The notes under the pieces: generated by a model
The model's input: the letters and a program-made list of their open reading frames with translations, nothing else
Databases searched by the model: none
What the model was told of the DNA's origin: nothing
In this document: positions 6,612 through 15,768 of the stretch, piece after piece
Position numbering within the stretch: position 1 is the stretch's first letter
Layout: each line of letters opens with the position of its first letter
Made by a program: the position numbers and the translations under genes
From: Spirochaetia bacterium 38H-sp
GTDB taxonomy: Bacteria > Spirochaetota > Spirochaetia > Winmispirales > Winmispiraceae
Assembly: GCA_039023545.1 (NCBI GenBank)
Contig: JBCHKQ010000003.1
Location: forward strand, 237,604-301,603
Length of the DNA stretch: 64,000 bases
Direction: 5' to 3'

Positions 6612-8366
6612 ATGGGTAAGATGGTAAATATAAAGATAAACGGAAAAGAATTAAAAGTATCGGAAGGAACGTCTATTCTCAATGCTGCAAGACATTTTCA
6701 GATAGATATACCTACTCTGTGTTACCACCCAGATCTTCCGGCATGGGGATCTTGCGGACTCTGTATTGTAAAAACAGAGGGCAGCCCAAAGATGTTTAGA
6801 GCCTGTGCAACCCCTGTTGCAGAGGGAATGAGCATCATAACAGATGATCCTGAGATAGTGGAAGTAAGAAAAAACACTCTCCAGCTTATACTTGCAGATC
6901 ACCCCAATGACTGTCTTTACTGCGGCCGTAACGGTAACTGTGAGCTTCAAAAACTTGCTGCCGAGTTTGGAATAAGAGAGCAGCCCTATGAGCCCAATCC
7001 TCAGAATTTGCCCAAAGACAATTCTACCCCTTCCATTGTTCTTGATCCATCCAAGTGTGTAAAATGCGGACGTTGTGTAAATGTATGTCAGGAAATGCAG
7101 AATGTATGGGCACTTGAGTTTCTTGGAAGAGGGGATGGTACAAGAATCGCTCCTGCAGGCGATATATATCTTAACGATAGCCCCTGTATCAAGTGTGGTC
7201 AGTGTTCTGCACATTGTCCAGTAGGAGCCATATACGAGAAGGATGATACTCGTAAAGTATGGGATGCAATAAGAGATCCTGAGATACACACAGTAGTGCA
7301 GATAGCACCTGCTGTGCGTGTTGCTATAGGAGAAGCTTTTGGTTATGAGCCTGGGACATTGCTTACTGGCAAAACCTATGCAGCTCTCAGAAGGCTTGGT
7401 TTTGATACCATATTTGATACTAATTTTGCTGCTGACCTCACAATAATGGAAGAAGCCAGTGAATTTGTAAAACGCTTTCTAGAAGGAAAAGGCGAGATTC
7501 CTCTGGTTACAACCTGTTGTCCCTCATGGGTTGATTATCTGGAAAAATACTTCCCAGATATGATACCTCACTTTTCTACAGCAAAGTCTCCGCAAATGAT
7601 GATGGCATCTATGATTAAGACATACTATGCACAAAAAGCCGGAATAGACCCTGCTAAGATAGTAGTTGTCTCCGTAATGCCCTGTACAAGTAAGAAATAT
7701 GAGATAAACCGGGATGAGGATATGTATTCTTCCGGATACAAAGACCTTGATATCTCCATCACAACACGAGAACTTGCACGCATGATAAAATCAGCTGGAA
7801 TAGAGTTTTCCAAGCTGCCGGATGAAGAAGCTGATTCTCCTCTGGGTATGTATACGGGAGCAGGAACCATATTCGGTGCAACAGGTGGTGTTATGGAAGC
7901 TGCCATACGAACAGCCTATTATTTTGTAACCGGCAAAGAGATGGGAGAAGTAGAGTACACACCGGTACGCGGACTTGAGGGAGTAAAAGAATCCGAGCTT
8001 GACATAGATGGCACCAAGGTTAAAATAGCGGTTGCTCATTCTATCTCCAACGTAGAATACGTTCTCAACAAAGTAAAAGAAGCAAAAGCCGCAGGGAAAG
8101 ATGTTCCATATCACTTTATAGAGGTTATGGCCTGCCGTGGCGGATGTGTTGGTGGAGGCGGACAGCCTTACGGAGCAACGGATGCCATAAGGGCAAAGCG
8201 CACTGCAGGTATATATGCAGATGACAAAAAGTCAGAAATCCGTTGTTCTCATCAGAACCCTGCAATCAAGAAACTTTACGAAGAATTTCTGGGAGAACCT
8301 CTTGGAGAGAAAGCACACAAGTATCTACATACACACTATACACCCAGACCACTCTATCAAAAATAA
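6612..8366 (+). CDS. hydA: [FeFe] hydrogenase catalytic subunit A
   Basis: The 584-residue protein starts with a [2Fe-2S] domain (Cys37, 48, 51, 65), then a His-Cys3 [4Fe-4S] motif (His97, Cys101, 104, 110). Two ferredoxin clusters follow (CVKCGRCVNVC and CIKCGQCSAHC). The H-cluster domain has all three signatures: L1 TTCCPSW (301-307), L2 MPCTSKKYE (356-364) and L3 EVMACRGGCVGGGGQPY (504-520). A small-subunit tail ends the protein. This is the group A3 (HydABC-type) catalytic subunit, which makes or uses H2. No maturase gene (HydE, HydF, HydG) lies in the window. A hairpin terminator follows directly. Confidence 0.96.
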   Translation: MGKMVNIKINGKELKVSEGTSILNAARHFQIDIPTLCYHPDLPAWGSCGLCIVKTEGSPKMFRACATPVAEGMSIITDDPEIVEVRKNTLQLILADHPNDCLYCGRNGNCELQKLAAEFGIREQPYEPNPQNLPKDNSTPSIVLDPSKCVKCGRCVNVCQEMQNVWALEFLGRGDGTRIAPAGDIYLNDSPCIKCGQCSAHCPVGAIYEKDDTRKVWDAIRDPEIHTVVQIAPAVRVAIGEAFGYEPGTLLTGKTYAALRRLGFDTIFDTNFAADLTIMEEASEFVKRFLEGKGEIPLVTTCCPSWVDYLEKYFPDMIPHFSTAKSPQMMMASMIKTYYAQKAGIDPAKIVVVSVMPCTSKKYEINRDEDMYSSGYKDLDISITTRELARMIKSAGIEFSKLPDEEADSPLGMYTGAGTIFGATGGVMEAAIRTAYYFVTGKEMGEVEYTPVRGLEGVKESELDIDGTKVKIAVAHSISNVEYVLNKVKEAKAAGKDVPYHFIEVMACRGGCVGGGGQPYGATDAIRAKRTAGIYADDKKSEIRCSHQNPAIKKLYEEFLGEPLGEKAHKYLHTHYTPRPLYQK

Positions 8367-8399
8367 ATACCGAACGGCGCCCCTAAGGGCGCCTTTTTT
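8367..8399 (+). terminator. CCGAACG-type hairpin terminator, copy 2
   Basis: ATACCGAACG (8367-8376) runs into a 7-bp stem, GGCGCCC (8376-8382) with GGGCGCC (8387-8393), and a T run. It is a short-class copy placed between convergent hydA and the chemoreceptor gene, where it can serve both. The flanking plus strand is A-rich. Confidence 0.85.
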
Positions 8400-8411
8400 A
8401 AAAAAAGCTAT

Positions 8412-10403
8412 TTATAAAGAAAAACGCATTATAAGCTCTTGTAGATTCTGAGAAGCTTTTACAGTTTTATTTCCTGCCTCGCGCATTCTTATAAAGCTAC
8501 CTTCCATATCCACAAGAATTTTACCTAGAATTTGCATCTTTTTCCTGGTATTATCTGCAATGGAGTTTACATCTGACAGAGTATTTCTTATATAATCTGC
8601 TTTTTCTTTGGTCCCAGAAGAAGAGTTCTTCATATCCTGAGATATATTTATGAGAGAATTGGTGCTATCATAAATCTCACCGCTTGCAATAGAAAGCTCC
8701 TTAAGCCCCAGTTGAATCTCTTCTATACCTTCTGTTACCAGTTTTACATAATCCATGAGCCTTTTTAGAGTATCGGAAGTCTCTGTAGAGAATCGGTAAC
8801 TGTCGTTTATCTTGTGTAGAATGCTTTCTATCTCTCCGGATATCCTTGATGCATGACTTGCCGTAGTTGTTGCAAGCCTATTAATCTCATCTGCCACAAC
8901 GGAAAAACCTGCTCCCGCATCTCCTGCATGAGCAGCTTCTATAGACGCATTTATAGAAAGGAGATTGGTATGTTCTGCTATTTCTCTTATAACAGATACA
9001 AGAGATTTTATATCATCTGCAGACTTTGATATATCTGCTATGGAGTTTACTGTGTTCTCCATGTTTTTACCGGTTTTTTCTATAAGAGAGTATATCTCTT
9101 TGTTTTTTTCTTTTCTTTCATCTGCAACTCTTGATATGTTTCCTATGGATGCTGTAATTTGCTGGATACTGGCAGAAGATTGAGTTACTGCAGAAGCTTG
9201 AGCTTCTATTTTTTCTGTCAAATCCTGTAAAAAGTCCAAAATACTGTTTACGACTATATTTGTCTTTTCTATCTGTTCTACAAGCCTATTGTTTTCTGCT
9301 AGGGTCTCATTAGCATTGCGGGTCAAAATATCTACTTTTTCTGATAGTTCTTGTGTGGATGACTCAAGATGTTTTCCCAGCTCTGTTGTCCCTCTTATAT
9401 TGTTTCTTATCTCTACTATTATGGAGGCCAATTGTTCTACAAATATATTAAACTCTCCGGATAATACTCCAACCTCATCCTGTGTAAGCTCGGGAAGTCT
9501 CCCCCTGAGATCACCTTTACCTTTTGATAATTCCTTTAATCGTTCTATCACAAGTCTTAAAGGTCTTGTGATTCTTATTATAAACAGCATGGCTGTAATC
9601 ACTCCTACTATGACCAGTACTGCAGAGGCAAGAATAACCGTTAATACGAGAGTGTTTATGGTTTTATCTATTTCTTTTTCTTTAAGAAGTACGTTTTTGT
9701 CTATATCGTCTATATAAAATCCGGTTCCTATTATCCAATCCAAAGGCTTAAAAAGCCTTACAAAAGACAACTTAGGCTGCTCCTCTGTAAGACCTTCTTT
9801 TGTAGGCTTTGGCCATAGATATCTTACAAATCCTTCTCCGTCTTTGTCCGTTACATCAAGAAAGGCTACAAAGAGATTTTTGCCTCCATCGGCAACATTG
9901 TATTTCTTATCGTTAAGGATTTTCCCATCCAACTCAGGAATTGTAGGGTGCATTATCATATATGGATACGGCCTTGTAGTATCGTTTATCCATATATATC
10001 CGGTACCTCCGTCATATCTTATACTTCTTATAAGTTTTATCGCTTCTTGTTTTGCTGTATAGGTGCTTATTTCTCCGCGTTGTACTCTTATCATAAGATG
10101 ATTGATTATGCTTTCTGCCTCGTCTATTATATTCTTGAGCCGTTTTCCGTATTTTTCTTGCAGCCATTGTGTATCCTTATATTTTTTATAAATGGATTCT
10201 GTCGTTGCAAAGGCTATATCCGTGTAGTTTTTGAGGCGTGTTTTTGCATCCTCCATGGCAGTTGTTCTGTAACCTTCTATCTGTTTTTTCCCCAGATTTT
10301 TTATGCTTAGTATGGCTATAATTGACAGGCTTAATATAATAAGTAAAGATATAGACGAGAGAAGAATTATAAACTTGCTTCTTATGCTTTTTTTTATATT
10401 CAT
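8412..10403 (-). CDS. Methyl-accepting chemotaxis protein with a Cache sensor domain
   Basis: The protein has 663 residues from ATG at 10401-10403, preceded by AAGGA; an upstream ATG at 10478 would add 25 uncharacteristic residues. It has an N-terminal membrane segment (about 10-32), a periplasmic single-Cache type domain (GTGYIWINDTTRPYPYMIMH, DGKILNDKKY, FVRYLWPKP, KPLDWIIGTGFYIDD) and a second membrane segment near 250-275. A HAMP region and a long cytoplasmic coiled coil follow. The signalling tip reads SIEAAHAGDAGAGFSVVADE. Cache domains of this kind often sense small organic acids; the ligand is unknown. It is convergent with hydA and stands alone. Confidence 0.92.
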   Translation of the reverse strand: MNIKKSIRSKFIILLSSISLLIILSLSIIAILSIKNLGKKQIEGYRTTAMEDAKTRLKNYTDIAFATTESIYKKYKDTQWLQEKYGKRLKNIIDEAESIINHLMIRVQRGEISTYTAKQEAIKLIRSIRYDGGTGYIWINDTTRPYPYMIMHPTIPELDGKILNDKKYNVADGGKNLFVAFLDVTDKDGEGFVRYLWPKPTKEGLTEEQPKLSFVRLFKPLDWIIGTGFYIDDIDKNVLLKEKEIDKTINTLVLTVILASAVLVIVGVITAMLFIIRITRPLRLVIERLKELSKGKGDLRGRLPELTQDEVGVLSGEFNIFVEQLASIIVEIRNNIRGTTELGKHLESSTQELSEKVDILTRNANETLAENNRLVEQIEKTNIVVNSILDFLQDLTEKIEAQASAVTQSSASIQQITASIGNISRVADERKEKNKEIYSLIEKTGKNMENTVNSIADISKSADDIKSLVSVIREIAEHTNLLSINASIEAAHAGDAGAGFSVVADEINRLATTTASHASRISGEIESILHKINDSYRFSTETSDTLKRLMDYVKLVTEGIEEIQLGLKELSIASGEIYDSTNSLINISQDMKNSSSGTKEKADYIRNTLSDVNSIADNTRKKMQILGKILVDMEGSFIRMREAGNKTVKASQNLQELIMRFSL

Positions 10404-10613
10404 GTTTTTATCCTTAAGGAATATATTTTTATGGTATTCATGCAAATTTTTTTTAGTATGCAGATGCCTGATATGCAAATAAATTCATAGATATAAATAT
10501 TTCTTCGCTATCTCGTTGACAAAAAAAACTGTTATTCTGATTCAATAAAGATAATCTTTGCTTAGCAAATATCGTGTTTTGTGCTATTATTTATATTGGG
10601 CCATGGAGGTGTT

Positions 10614-10985
10614 ATGCTCAGAGAGATAAAAAATGTCAAACAGAATCCGGGAGAATACAGGCGCTGGTTCTCGGATGATTATTTTGATCTTATTGTGTGG
10701 TATGCAGAGGATAAGAAAACCATAACTGGTTTTCAATTATGTTATGATAAGCCGGGTAAAGAGAGGGCTTTTACATGGAAATCTCCTGACTCTTATCTCC
10801 ATACTGCAGTAGATGCGGGTGAAGAGCCTCTCAGTGCAAAGATGTCTCCCATACTTGTTGCGGATGGCAGCTTTGATATGCTTGATGTTCTACAGCGTTT
10901 TAATAAAGCTGGTAAAGCTCTTGAGCCTGTTATTTTTAATATTGTTATAGAAAAGATAAAAACCTGCCCTGCAAATCTTATGTAA
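10614..10985 (+). CDS. Conserved-looking small protein of unknown function
   Basis: The protein has 123 residues from ATG at 10614, which follows GGAGG; an upstream ATG at 10581 has no comparable ribosome site. It looks cytoplasmic, with no signal peptide, membrane segment or cysteine motif. Regions such as YFDLIVWYAEDKKTITGFQL and KERAFTWKSP suggest a mixed alpha/beta fold. I do not recognise the family. It is convergent with the nitrilase gene and overlaps its 3' end by 8 nt. A TTGACA lies about 100 bp upstream (10515-10520), without a convincing -10 at the usual spacing. Confidence 0.7.
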   Translation: MLREIKNVKQNPGEYRRWFSDDYFDLIVWYAEDKKTITGFQLCYDKPGKERAFTWKSPDSYLHTAVDAGEEPLSAKMSPILVADGSFDMLDVLQRFNKAGKALEPVIFNIVIEKIKTCPANLM

Positions 10986-11793
10986 ACATTATATAGGAGT
11001 CTGTTCGCCTGTCTGCAAATAAGTCATTGTAGGGAGTCACTGTCTTGTTTTTTGCTTCTTCCGGGTTTATCTCGTAGACCATTAGTTCTTCTTCTGTTTC
11101 TGATGCTACAGCTAGTTTTGTTCCATCCGGTTTTACTATATGACTTCTTCCTGTATATGTAAGCTGTCTTTCTCCCTGTTTTTCTGTACCGATTCTGTTT
11201 GCAAGTATCCAGAATACGTGGTTTTCCACTGCTCTCACCCATGTTGTAATCTGCCCGTATTCCGGCAAAACAAGGTTGGACGGATGGCATATTATCTGTG
11301 CTCCCTGCAGTGCAACACTTCTTGCTGCCTCTGGAAAGAAGTGGTCGTAGCACACCAGCATTGCTATTTTTATATCTTCCAGCTGAAATACGGGGAAACC
11401 GAGATTGCCTGCTGTAAAAAACTTTTTTTCTTCTGCAAAGAGATGCATTTTGCGGTATACTTCTTTGCCTCCGTCTCTTCTTAGCATTGCTGCACTGTTG
11501 TAAAAGTTGCCGTCTTCTTCTTCTGCAAAGCCTGTTACTATGTTTATGCGATATTTTTTTGCAATCTCGTGCAGCTTCTTTATGTTTTTTCCTGTATCAA
11601 TGTTTTCTGCTATTTTTATAACTTCTTCTTTGTCAGCAAAGAAATATCCTGATAGTGCAAGCTCCGGTAGGACAAGAAGGTCTATGTCCTGCGGGTTTTT
11701 TTCTTTGTATGATTTTATGTGTTGTTCTATTTTTTTTATATTTTCTTCTGGGTTTAAAAACTCAGGACAGTATTGAAGATAGCCTACTCTCAT
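10978..11793 (-). CDS. Carbon-nitrogen hydrolase (nitrilase superfamily)
   Basis: The 271-residue protein shows the nitrilase catalytic triad in its usual context: Glu44 in LPELALSGY, Lys115 in YRKMHLF and Cys148 in IAMLVCYDHFFPEAAR. The superfamily cleaves non-peptide C-N bonds in amides, nitriles or carbamoyl groups. The length and motifs fit the small cytoplasmic amidase or omega-amidase-like branches, but the substrate cannot be fixed. It overlaps the convergent unknown gene by 8 nt at its 3' end. The upstream neighbour on the same strand is pcm, 76 nt away. Confidence 0.88.
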   Translation of the reverse strand: MRVGYLQYCPEFLNPEENIKKIEQHIKSYKEKNPQDIDLLVLPELALSGYFFADKEEVIKIAENIDTGKNIKKLHEIAKKYRINIVTGFAEEEDGNFYNSAAMLRRDGGKEVYRKMHLFAEEKKFFTAGNLGFPVFQLEDIKIAMLVCYDHFFPEAARSVALQGAQIICHPSNLVLPEYGQITTWVRAVENHVFWILANRIGTEKQGERQLTYTGRSHIVKPDGTKLAVASETEEELMVYEINPEEAKNKTVTPYNDLFADRRTDSYIMFT

Positions 11794-11869
11794 ATAGCCT
11801 CCCTAATATATGTATTATATTATATTTTTTGATTTTAAAGAAGATATATGCGATGTTTTGTATTTTGTA

Positions 11870-12484
11870 CTACACAAAGGGGACAAATGCAAAGTATCCG
11901 TGTGTGCTTGTTTCAAATCCTTGTTTTTTCTTTTTTATTTTTGTCATTATACAGGCATTTTGACTTGTCTGTTGCGGAAATACTAGTATTCCTTCTTCTT
12001 TTAACTGCTCTGTAATCTCCTTTGCAAGGGTTGATACTGCGGCTGCAATAACTACTCTGTCATATGGGGCATGCTCGGGGTATCCTTTTTTTCCGTCTTT
12101 GCAGATGAGGTGTATTTCTTTGTAACCCGCTTTTGCAAGGTTTTGTTTTCCTGTTTTTTGGAGTCCAGGTATTAATTCTAGGGAATATAGTTCTCCCTGT
12201 CTTTTCATCTTTTCCCACATTACTGCTGCGCTGTAGCCCGTGCCTCCTCCCAGTTCCAGGACTTTTTTCCCGGGACTTAGTTCTAGAAGGTCTATCATGT
12301 ATGCTACGGTATAGGGCTGGCTTATTGTCTGGTCATAATCAATAGGCAGTGCTATGTTTTTATATGCTGTTTCTGGCGTGTTGTTTCCTATAAAAAGTTC
12401 TCGTGGCACTTTTGCTATTGCTTGTATTGTTTCTTCTGTTATGCCTTGTTTTGATAGAGTTTGCAAAAGCTTTTCTTTTTCCAT
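11870..12484 (-). CDS. pcm: Protein-L-isoaspartate O-methyltransferase
   Basis: The 204-residue protein matches Pcm. The family-specific region PRELFIGNN, ALPIDYDQTISQPYTVAYM comes first, then SAM-binding motif I, VLELGGGTGYSAAVM (75-89). The acidic motif YSLELIPG and the VIAAAV strand follow. The enzyme uses S-adenosylmethionine to methylate isoaspartyl residues in aged proteins and starts their repair. The length is slightly under the usual 210-220 residues. It is divergent from the GH3 gene across a 221-bp gap that contains a CGTTCGG element, and in the same direction as the nitrilase gene. Confidence 0.9.
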   Translation of the reverse strand: MEKEKLLQTLSKQGITEETIQAIAKVPRELFIGNNTPETAYKNIALPIDYDQTISQPYTVAYMIDLLELSPGKKVLELGGGTGYSAAVMWEKMKRQGELYSLELIPGLQKTGKQNLAKAGYKEIHLICKDGKKGYPEHAPYDRVVIAAAVSTLAKEITEQLKEEGILVFPQQTSQNACIMTKIKKKKQGFETSTHGYFAFVPFV

Positions 12485-12612
12485 TATGATTTCATTGTAC
12501 TTCTGGGTTGTATTTTTGTCAGTAATTTTGTGTTTGTGTTGTTATTTTATCTGGCATTTTTAAAAGACTTATGATATACTTTTTTAAAAGTATTTTAATT
12601 TTACCTTGTATA

Positions 12613-12685
12613 TGCCGCAGGCAGGCATTCCCGCAGCCTTTCTTTGTTTTTTGCCTTTGGGCTGCGGGTATGCCGTTCGGTATAA
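12613..12685 (-). repeat. CGTTCGG hairpin element, copy 3 (upstream of the GH3 gene)
   Basis: The small hairpin TGCCGCAGGCA (12613-12623) is followed by a long stem (GGCAT, CCCGCAGCC at 12624-12638 with their complements at 12660-12674) and CGTTCGGTATAAAAT. This copy lies between divergent genes, so it cannot simply terminate both. Its TATAAA end is 30 nt from the GH3 start. The ribosome site AAGGAG follows it. Confidence 0.8.
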
Positions 12686-12705
12686 AATAATTTTAAGGAG
12701 TTTTT

Positions 12706-14787
12706 ATGGCTAAGGAGCATGTTAAAAGATTGCTTTCAGAGTTGACTGTGGAGGAGAAGGCTTCCCTTATGCTTCATGTGACCAAGCCGGTCGATAGATT
12801 GGGGCTTCCTGCTTACAATTGGTGGAATGAGGCGTTGCATGGGGTGGCTAACTCCGGTGAAGCTACTGTGTTTCCTCAGGCGATTGGTCTGGCTGCTAGT
12901 TTTGATGATGATCTTGTAGGGCGTGTTGCCGAGGCTATTTCTCTTGAGGCGCGTGCTAAGTTTAATGAGGTGGGTGCGCGTGATGCCTGCCGTTATGGCA
13001 GAGGGCTTACTTTTTGGTCGCCCAATATAAATATCTACAGAGATCCCAGGTGGGGTAGAGGACAGGAGACTTATGGTGAGGATCCGTTTCTTACTGCAAG
13101 GCTTGGCAAGGCTTTTGTAAAGGGGCTGCAGGGTGAGGATAGGAATAACTTGCGTGTTGCAGCTTGTGCCAAGCATTATGCTGTGCATTCTGGACCCGAG
13201 GGGTTAAGGCATACTTTTGATGCGAGGGTGTCGGAGAAGGATTTGCGCGAGACTTATCTTCCCGCTTTTAAGGCGCTTGTTGAGGCCGGGGTGGAGGCTG
13301 TTATGGGTGCGTATAATAGGGTAAATGGTGAGCCGGCTTGTGGAAGCAAGAGGCTTCTTGAGGATATTCTCAGGGGCGAGTGGGGTTTTGACGGGCATGT
13401 AGTGTCTGATTGCTGGGCTATTGCGGATTTCCATCAGAACCATAAGGTTACTTCCGGGCCGGAGGAGTCTATCGCTATGGCTCTTAAGTCTGGATGTGAT
13501 TTAAACTGCGGCAATACATACGAGCACTTACTGGATGCTCTCAAAAAAGGTCTTATCACAGAAGATGATATAAACAGGGCTGTAGAGAGACTGCTTACTA
13601 CGCTTGATAGGCTGGGGCTGCTGGAGGAAGGGAGCAATCCCTACTCCAAGATAAGGTTATCTGATATAGATTGGCAGGCTCACAGGGCTTTGTCTCTTGA
13701 GGCTGCGGAGAAATCTATTGTGTTGTTAAAGAATAACGGTATTCTGCCTCTTGATAAGAGCAAACTTGCTGCCATATATGTGACAGGTCCCAATGCAGCC
13801 AATGTGCAAGCTCTGCTTGGAAACTATTCTGGTGTATCATCCAGGCTAGTAACCATACTGGAAGGCATTACAGGAGAAGCTGGGCCTGCCATCAGCATTA
13901 GCTACAAGGTAGGTGTTCCTCTGCACGGAAAGAAAATCAATCCCAATGACTGGGCAACCGGTGTTGCACGTTATACGGATGTTACAATAGCTGTTCTTGG
14001 TCGTGATACGACTGTAGAAGGAGAAGAGGGGGACGCCATTTTCTCTGACAACTATGCGGATCTCAAAGAACTTGAGATAACAGAGGAGCAGCTTGAGTAT
14101 CTTAGAAAGCTCAAATCCATGGGTAAGCCGGTTATAGCCGTTATTCTGGCAGGCTCCCCCGTAAGCAGCCCAGAGCTCTATGAACTTGCGGATGCGGTCC
14201 TTTATGGCTGGTATCCCGGGCAGGAGGGCGGTAATGCTATAGCCAACATTCTCTTTGGAAAAAAGAGTCCGTCCGGAAAGCTGCCCATAACCTTCCCCTC
14301 AAGCACCGCAGCTCTTCCTGATTTTACGGATTACAGCATGCGCGGCAGAACCTACAGATATATGGAAGATGGGATTCTCTTCCCCTTTGGCTTTGGTCTT
14401 ACCTATGCAGATATCAAGCCAGAAGAAGTAAAAGTCCAAGATGCATGGAACCCGGATGAGGCACTGAGTTTGGAAGCTGTGCTTACCAATACAAGCGCCA
14501 TAGATGCGGAAGAAGTAGTCCAGGTTTATGCAAGCTGGAAAAAAGACGGACTTGAACTGCCACGTTGGCAACTTGTAGGTTTTAAACGCACAGAGGTAAA
14601 AGCCAACAGCAAGACCACAGTCAAGATGGACATAGCACCAGATTCTCTCAGATGGATTGATAACACAGGGCATGCAATCAAGCCGGAAGGCAGTATAAAA
14701 TTGCATATAGGGCTATCTTCTCCTCTGCCAGAAGCATGGGAAAAAGGTGCACCCCGTGGTATAGAAAAAGAAATAAAAATAAAATAA
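12706..14787 (+). CDS. Glycoside hydrolase family 3 beta-glycosidase (beta-xylosidase/beta-glucosidase)
   Basis: The 693-residue protein is a two-domain GH3 enzyme. The (beta/alpha)8 domain contains WWNEALHGVANSG (39-51), the substrate-binding KH at 156-157 and the nucleophile Asp235 in HVVSDCWAI. The second alpha/beta sandwich (about 340-560) contains the STVEGEEGD-like loop seen as DTTVEGEEGDAIF. An FnIII-like domain closes the C-terminus. The WWNEALHGVA motif is typical of the xylosidase/arabinosidase-like branch, so beta-xylosidase is somewhat more likely than beta-glucosidase. There is no signal peptide, so it probably acts on imported oligosaccharides. Synonymous codons shift from T/G-ending near the 5' end to A/C-ending near the 3' end. 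Confidence 0.9.
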   Translation: MAKEHVKRLLSELTVEEKASLMLHVTKPVDRLGLPAYNWWNEALHGVANSGEATVFPQAIGLAASFDDDLVGRVAEAISLEARAKFNEVGARDACRYGRGLTFWSPNINIYRDPRWGRGQETYGEDPFLTARLGKAFVKGLQGEDRNNLRVAACAKHYAVHSGPEGLRHTFDARVSEKDLRETYLPAFKALVEAGVEAVMGAYNRVNGEPACGSKRLLEDILRGEWGFDGHVVSDCWAIADFHQNHKVTSGPEESIAMALKSGCDLNCGNTYEHLLDALKKGLITEDDINRAVERLLTTLDRLGLLEEGSNPYSKIRLSDIDWQAHRALSLEAAEKSIVLLKNNGILPLDKSKLAAIYVTGPNAANVQALLGNYSGVSSRLVTILEGITGEAGPAISISYKVGVPLHGKKINPNDWATGVARYTDVTIAVLGRDTTVEGEEGDAIFSDNYADLKELEITEEQLEYLRKLKSMGKPVIAVILAGSPVSSPELYELADAVLYGWYPGQEGGNAIANILFGKKSPSGKLPITFPSSTAALPDFTDYSMRGRTYRYMEDGILFPFGFGLTYADIKPEEVKVQDAWNPDEALSLEAVLTNTSAIDAEEVVQVYASWKKDGLELPRWQLVGFKRTEVKANSKTTVKMDIAPDSLRWIDNTGHAIKPEGSIKLHIGLSSPLPEAWEKGAPRGIEKEIKIK

Positions 14788-14788
14788 G

Positions 14789-14834
14789 CCGAACGCAGAG
14801 TGGCGCATAACCGCCACTCTGCTTGCCTCTGGCA
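14789..14834 (+). repeat. CCGAACG hairpin element, copy 4 (after the GH3 gene)
   Basis: CCGAACG (14789-14795) leads into an 11-bp stem (GCAGAGTGGCG at 14795-14805, CGCCACTCTGC at 14812-14822). The small hairpin TGCCTCTGGCA (14824-14834) and a short A run follow. It probably terminates the GH3 transcript. The local plus strand is A-rich. Confidence 0.82.
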
Positions 14835-15003
14835 GCAGCGCAAAAAAAATCCCATTGCCGTAGCAGATGGGTCTCATCTTTAATACCATAAATTGTAGCT
14901 AATAAGAAAAAGAGGTCAATCCGCAACGGACAGCTGGTCTTAAAAATCTGGATATATTCCCATAGTAGTGTTCTTGATAATGGTTTATATTATTTCCTTC
15001 TTG

Positions 15004-15049
15004 TGCTGGAGGCAGCGGGGAGGCGGTAGGCTCTCCGAGTTCGGTATAA
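15004..15049 (-). repeat. CGTTCGG-like hairpin element, copy 5 (degenerate)
   Basis: A weak small hairpin, TGCTGGAGGCA, is followed by a 6-bp stem (GGGGAG at 15017-15022, CTCTCC at 15031-15036) and GTTCGGTATAAG, with A in place of the usual first C. It is the most degenerate copy. It faces copy 4 across 200 bp. Confidence 0.6.
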
Positions 15050-15080
15050 GGGATTTTATGTTTTTTTATATATTATGCTC

Positions 15081-15109
15081 TTGTCCTTGACGTGTGGCTT
15101 TTTTATAGT
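15081..15109 (+). promoter_or_regulatory. Possible sigma-70 promoter for the lemA operon
   Basis: TTGTCC (15081-15086) and TATAGT (15104-15109) are 17 bp apart and about 38 nt before the lemA start. This is sequence resemblance only. Confidence 0.4.
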
Positions 15110-15146
15110 TATTTACTTATGTGATGTATATTTTTTAGGGGGTTTT

Positions 15147-15755
15147 ATGAGTCGTTCTTTTCGGAATCTTCTCATCGTTCTTGGTGTTGTACTTGTAATT
15201 GTTTTGTTGTTCTACAGTTTTTTTGCAGGTACTTATAATAGGCTTGTTGTTCTTGATGAGTCTGTTAAGAAGCAGTGGGCACAGGTTGAGAATGTGTATC
15301 AGAGGCGTGCGGATCTTATTCCCAATCTTGTTGCAACAGTTAAGGGGTATGCTAGTCATGAGAGAGAGACTTTTGAGGCTATTGTCAATGCAAGGAGCAA
15401 GGTAGGGTCTTTGCAGCTTGATTCTTCTATCGTGGACGATCCTGAGAAGTTGGCTGCTTTTCAGAAGGCGCAGGGGGAACTGGGTGGTGCTTTGTCTAGG
15501 CTTCTTGTTGTGGCTGAGAATTATCCCGAACTTAAGGCTAATACCAATTTTCTTGCTTTGCAGTCACAGCTTGAGGGTACTGAGAACAGGATTGCTGTAG
15601 AACGCAGGCGTTATAATGAGGTTGCTTCGCAGTTTAATACGACTATCAGGCAGTTTCCTACTGTGATTATTGCTAATATGTATGGTTTTAAGGAAAAAGC
15701 ATACTTTAAGGCTGACGAGGGGGCAGAGAAGGCTCCGCAGGTAAACTTTGACTGA
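15147..15755 (+). CDS. LemA family protein
   Basis: The protein has 202 residues from ATG at 15147, which follows AGGGGG; an earlier in-frame ATG at 15075 lacks a ribosome site. An N-terminal membrane anchor (about 6-28) precedes the conserved LemA helical domain, with YNRLVVLDESVKKQWAQVEN, RRADLIPNLVATVKGYA and the C-terminal YNEVASQFNT, RQFPTVIIANMYGF. LemA proteins are membrane-anchored helical bundles of unclear function. They are very often followed by TPM-domain genes, as here, and the three form a recurring cassette linked to membrane or envelope quality control. The next gene starts 13 nt after the stop. Confidence 0.92.
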   Translation: MSRSFRNLLIVLGVVLVIVLLFYSFFAGTYNRLVVLDESVKKQWAQVENVYQRRADLIPNLVATVKGYASHERETFEAIVNARSKVGSLQLDSSIVDDPEKLAAFQKAQGELGGALSRLLVVAENYPELKANTNFLALQSQLEGTENRIAVERRRYNEVASQFNTTIRQFPTVIIANMYGFKEKAYFKADEGAEKAPQVNFD

Positions 15756-15768
15756 GTGTTGTATAAAT

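Larger units (their letters stand above)
14835..15146. other. Intergenic gap between GH3 and lemA
   Basis: No gene is seen in this 312-bp gap. It holds copy 5 of the repeat (15004-15049) and a plausible lemA promoter (15081-15109). The plus strand changes from A-rich to T-rich inside it. Confidence 0.6.

Noticed and set aside
10515..10520. TTGACA as promoter of the unknown gene at 10614
   Set aside because: No acceptable -10 hexamer lies 15-19 bp downstream, so it was not listed as a promoter.
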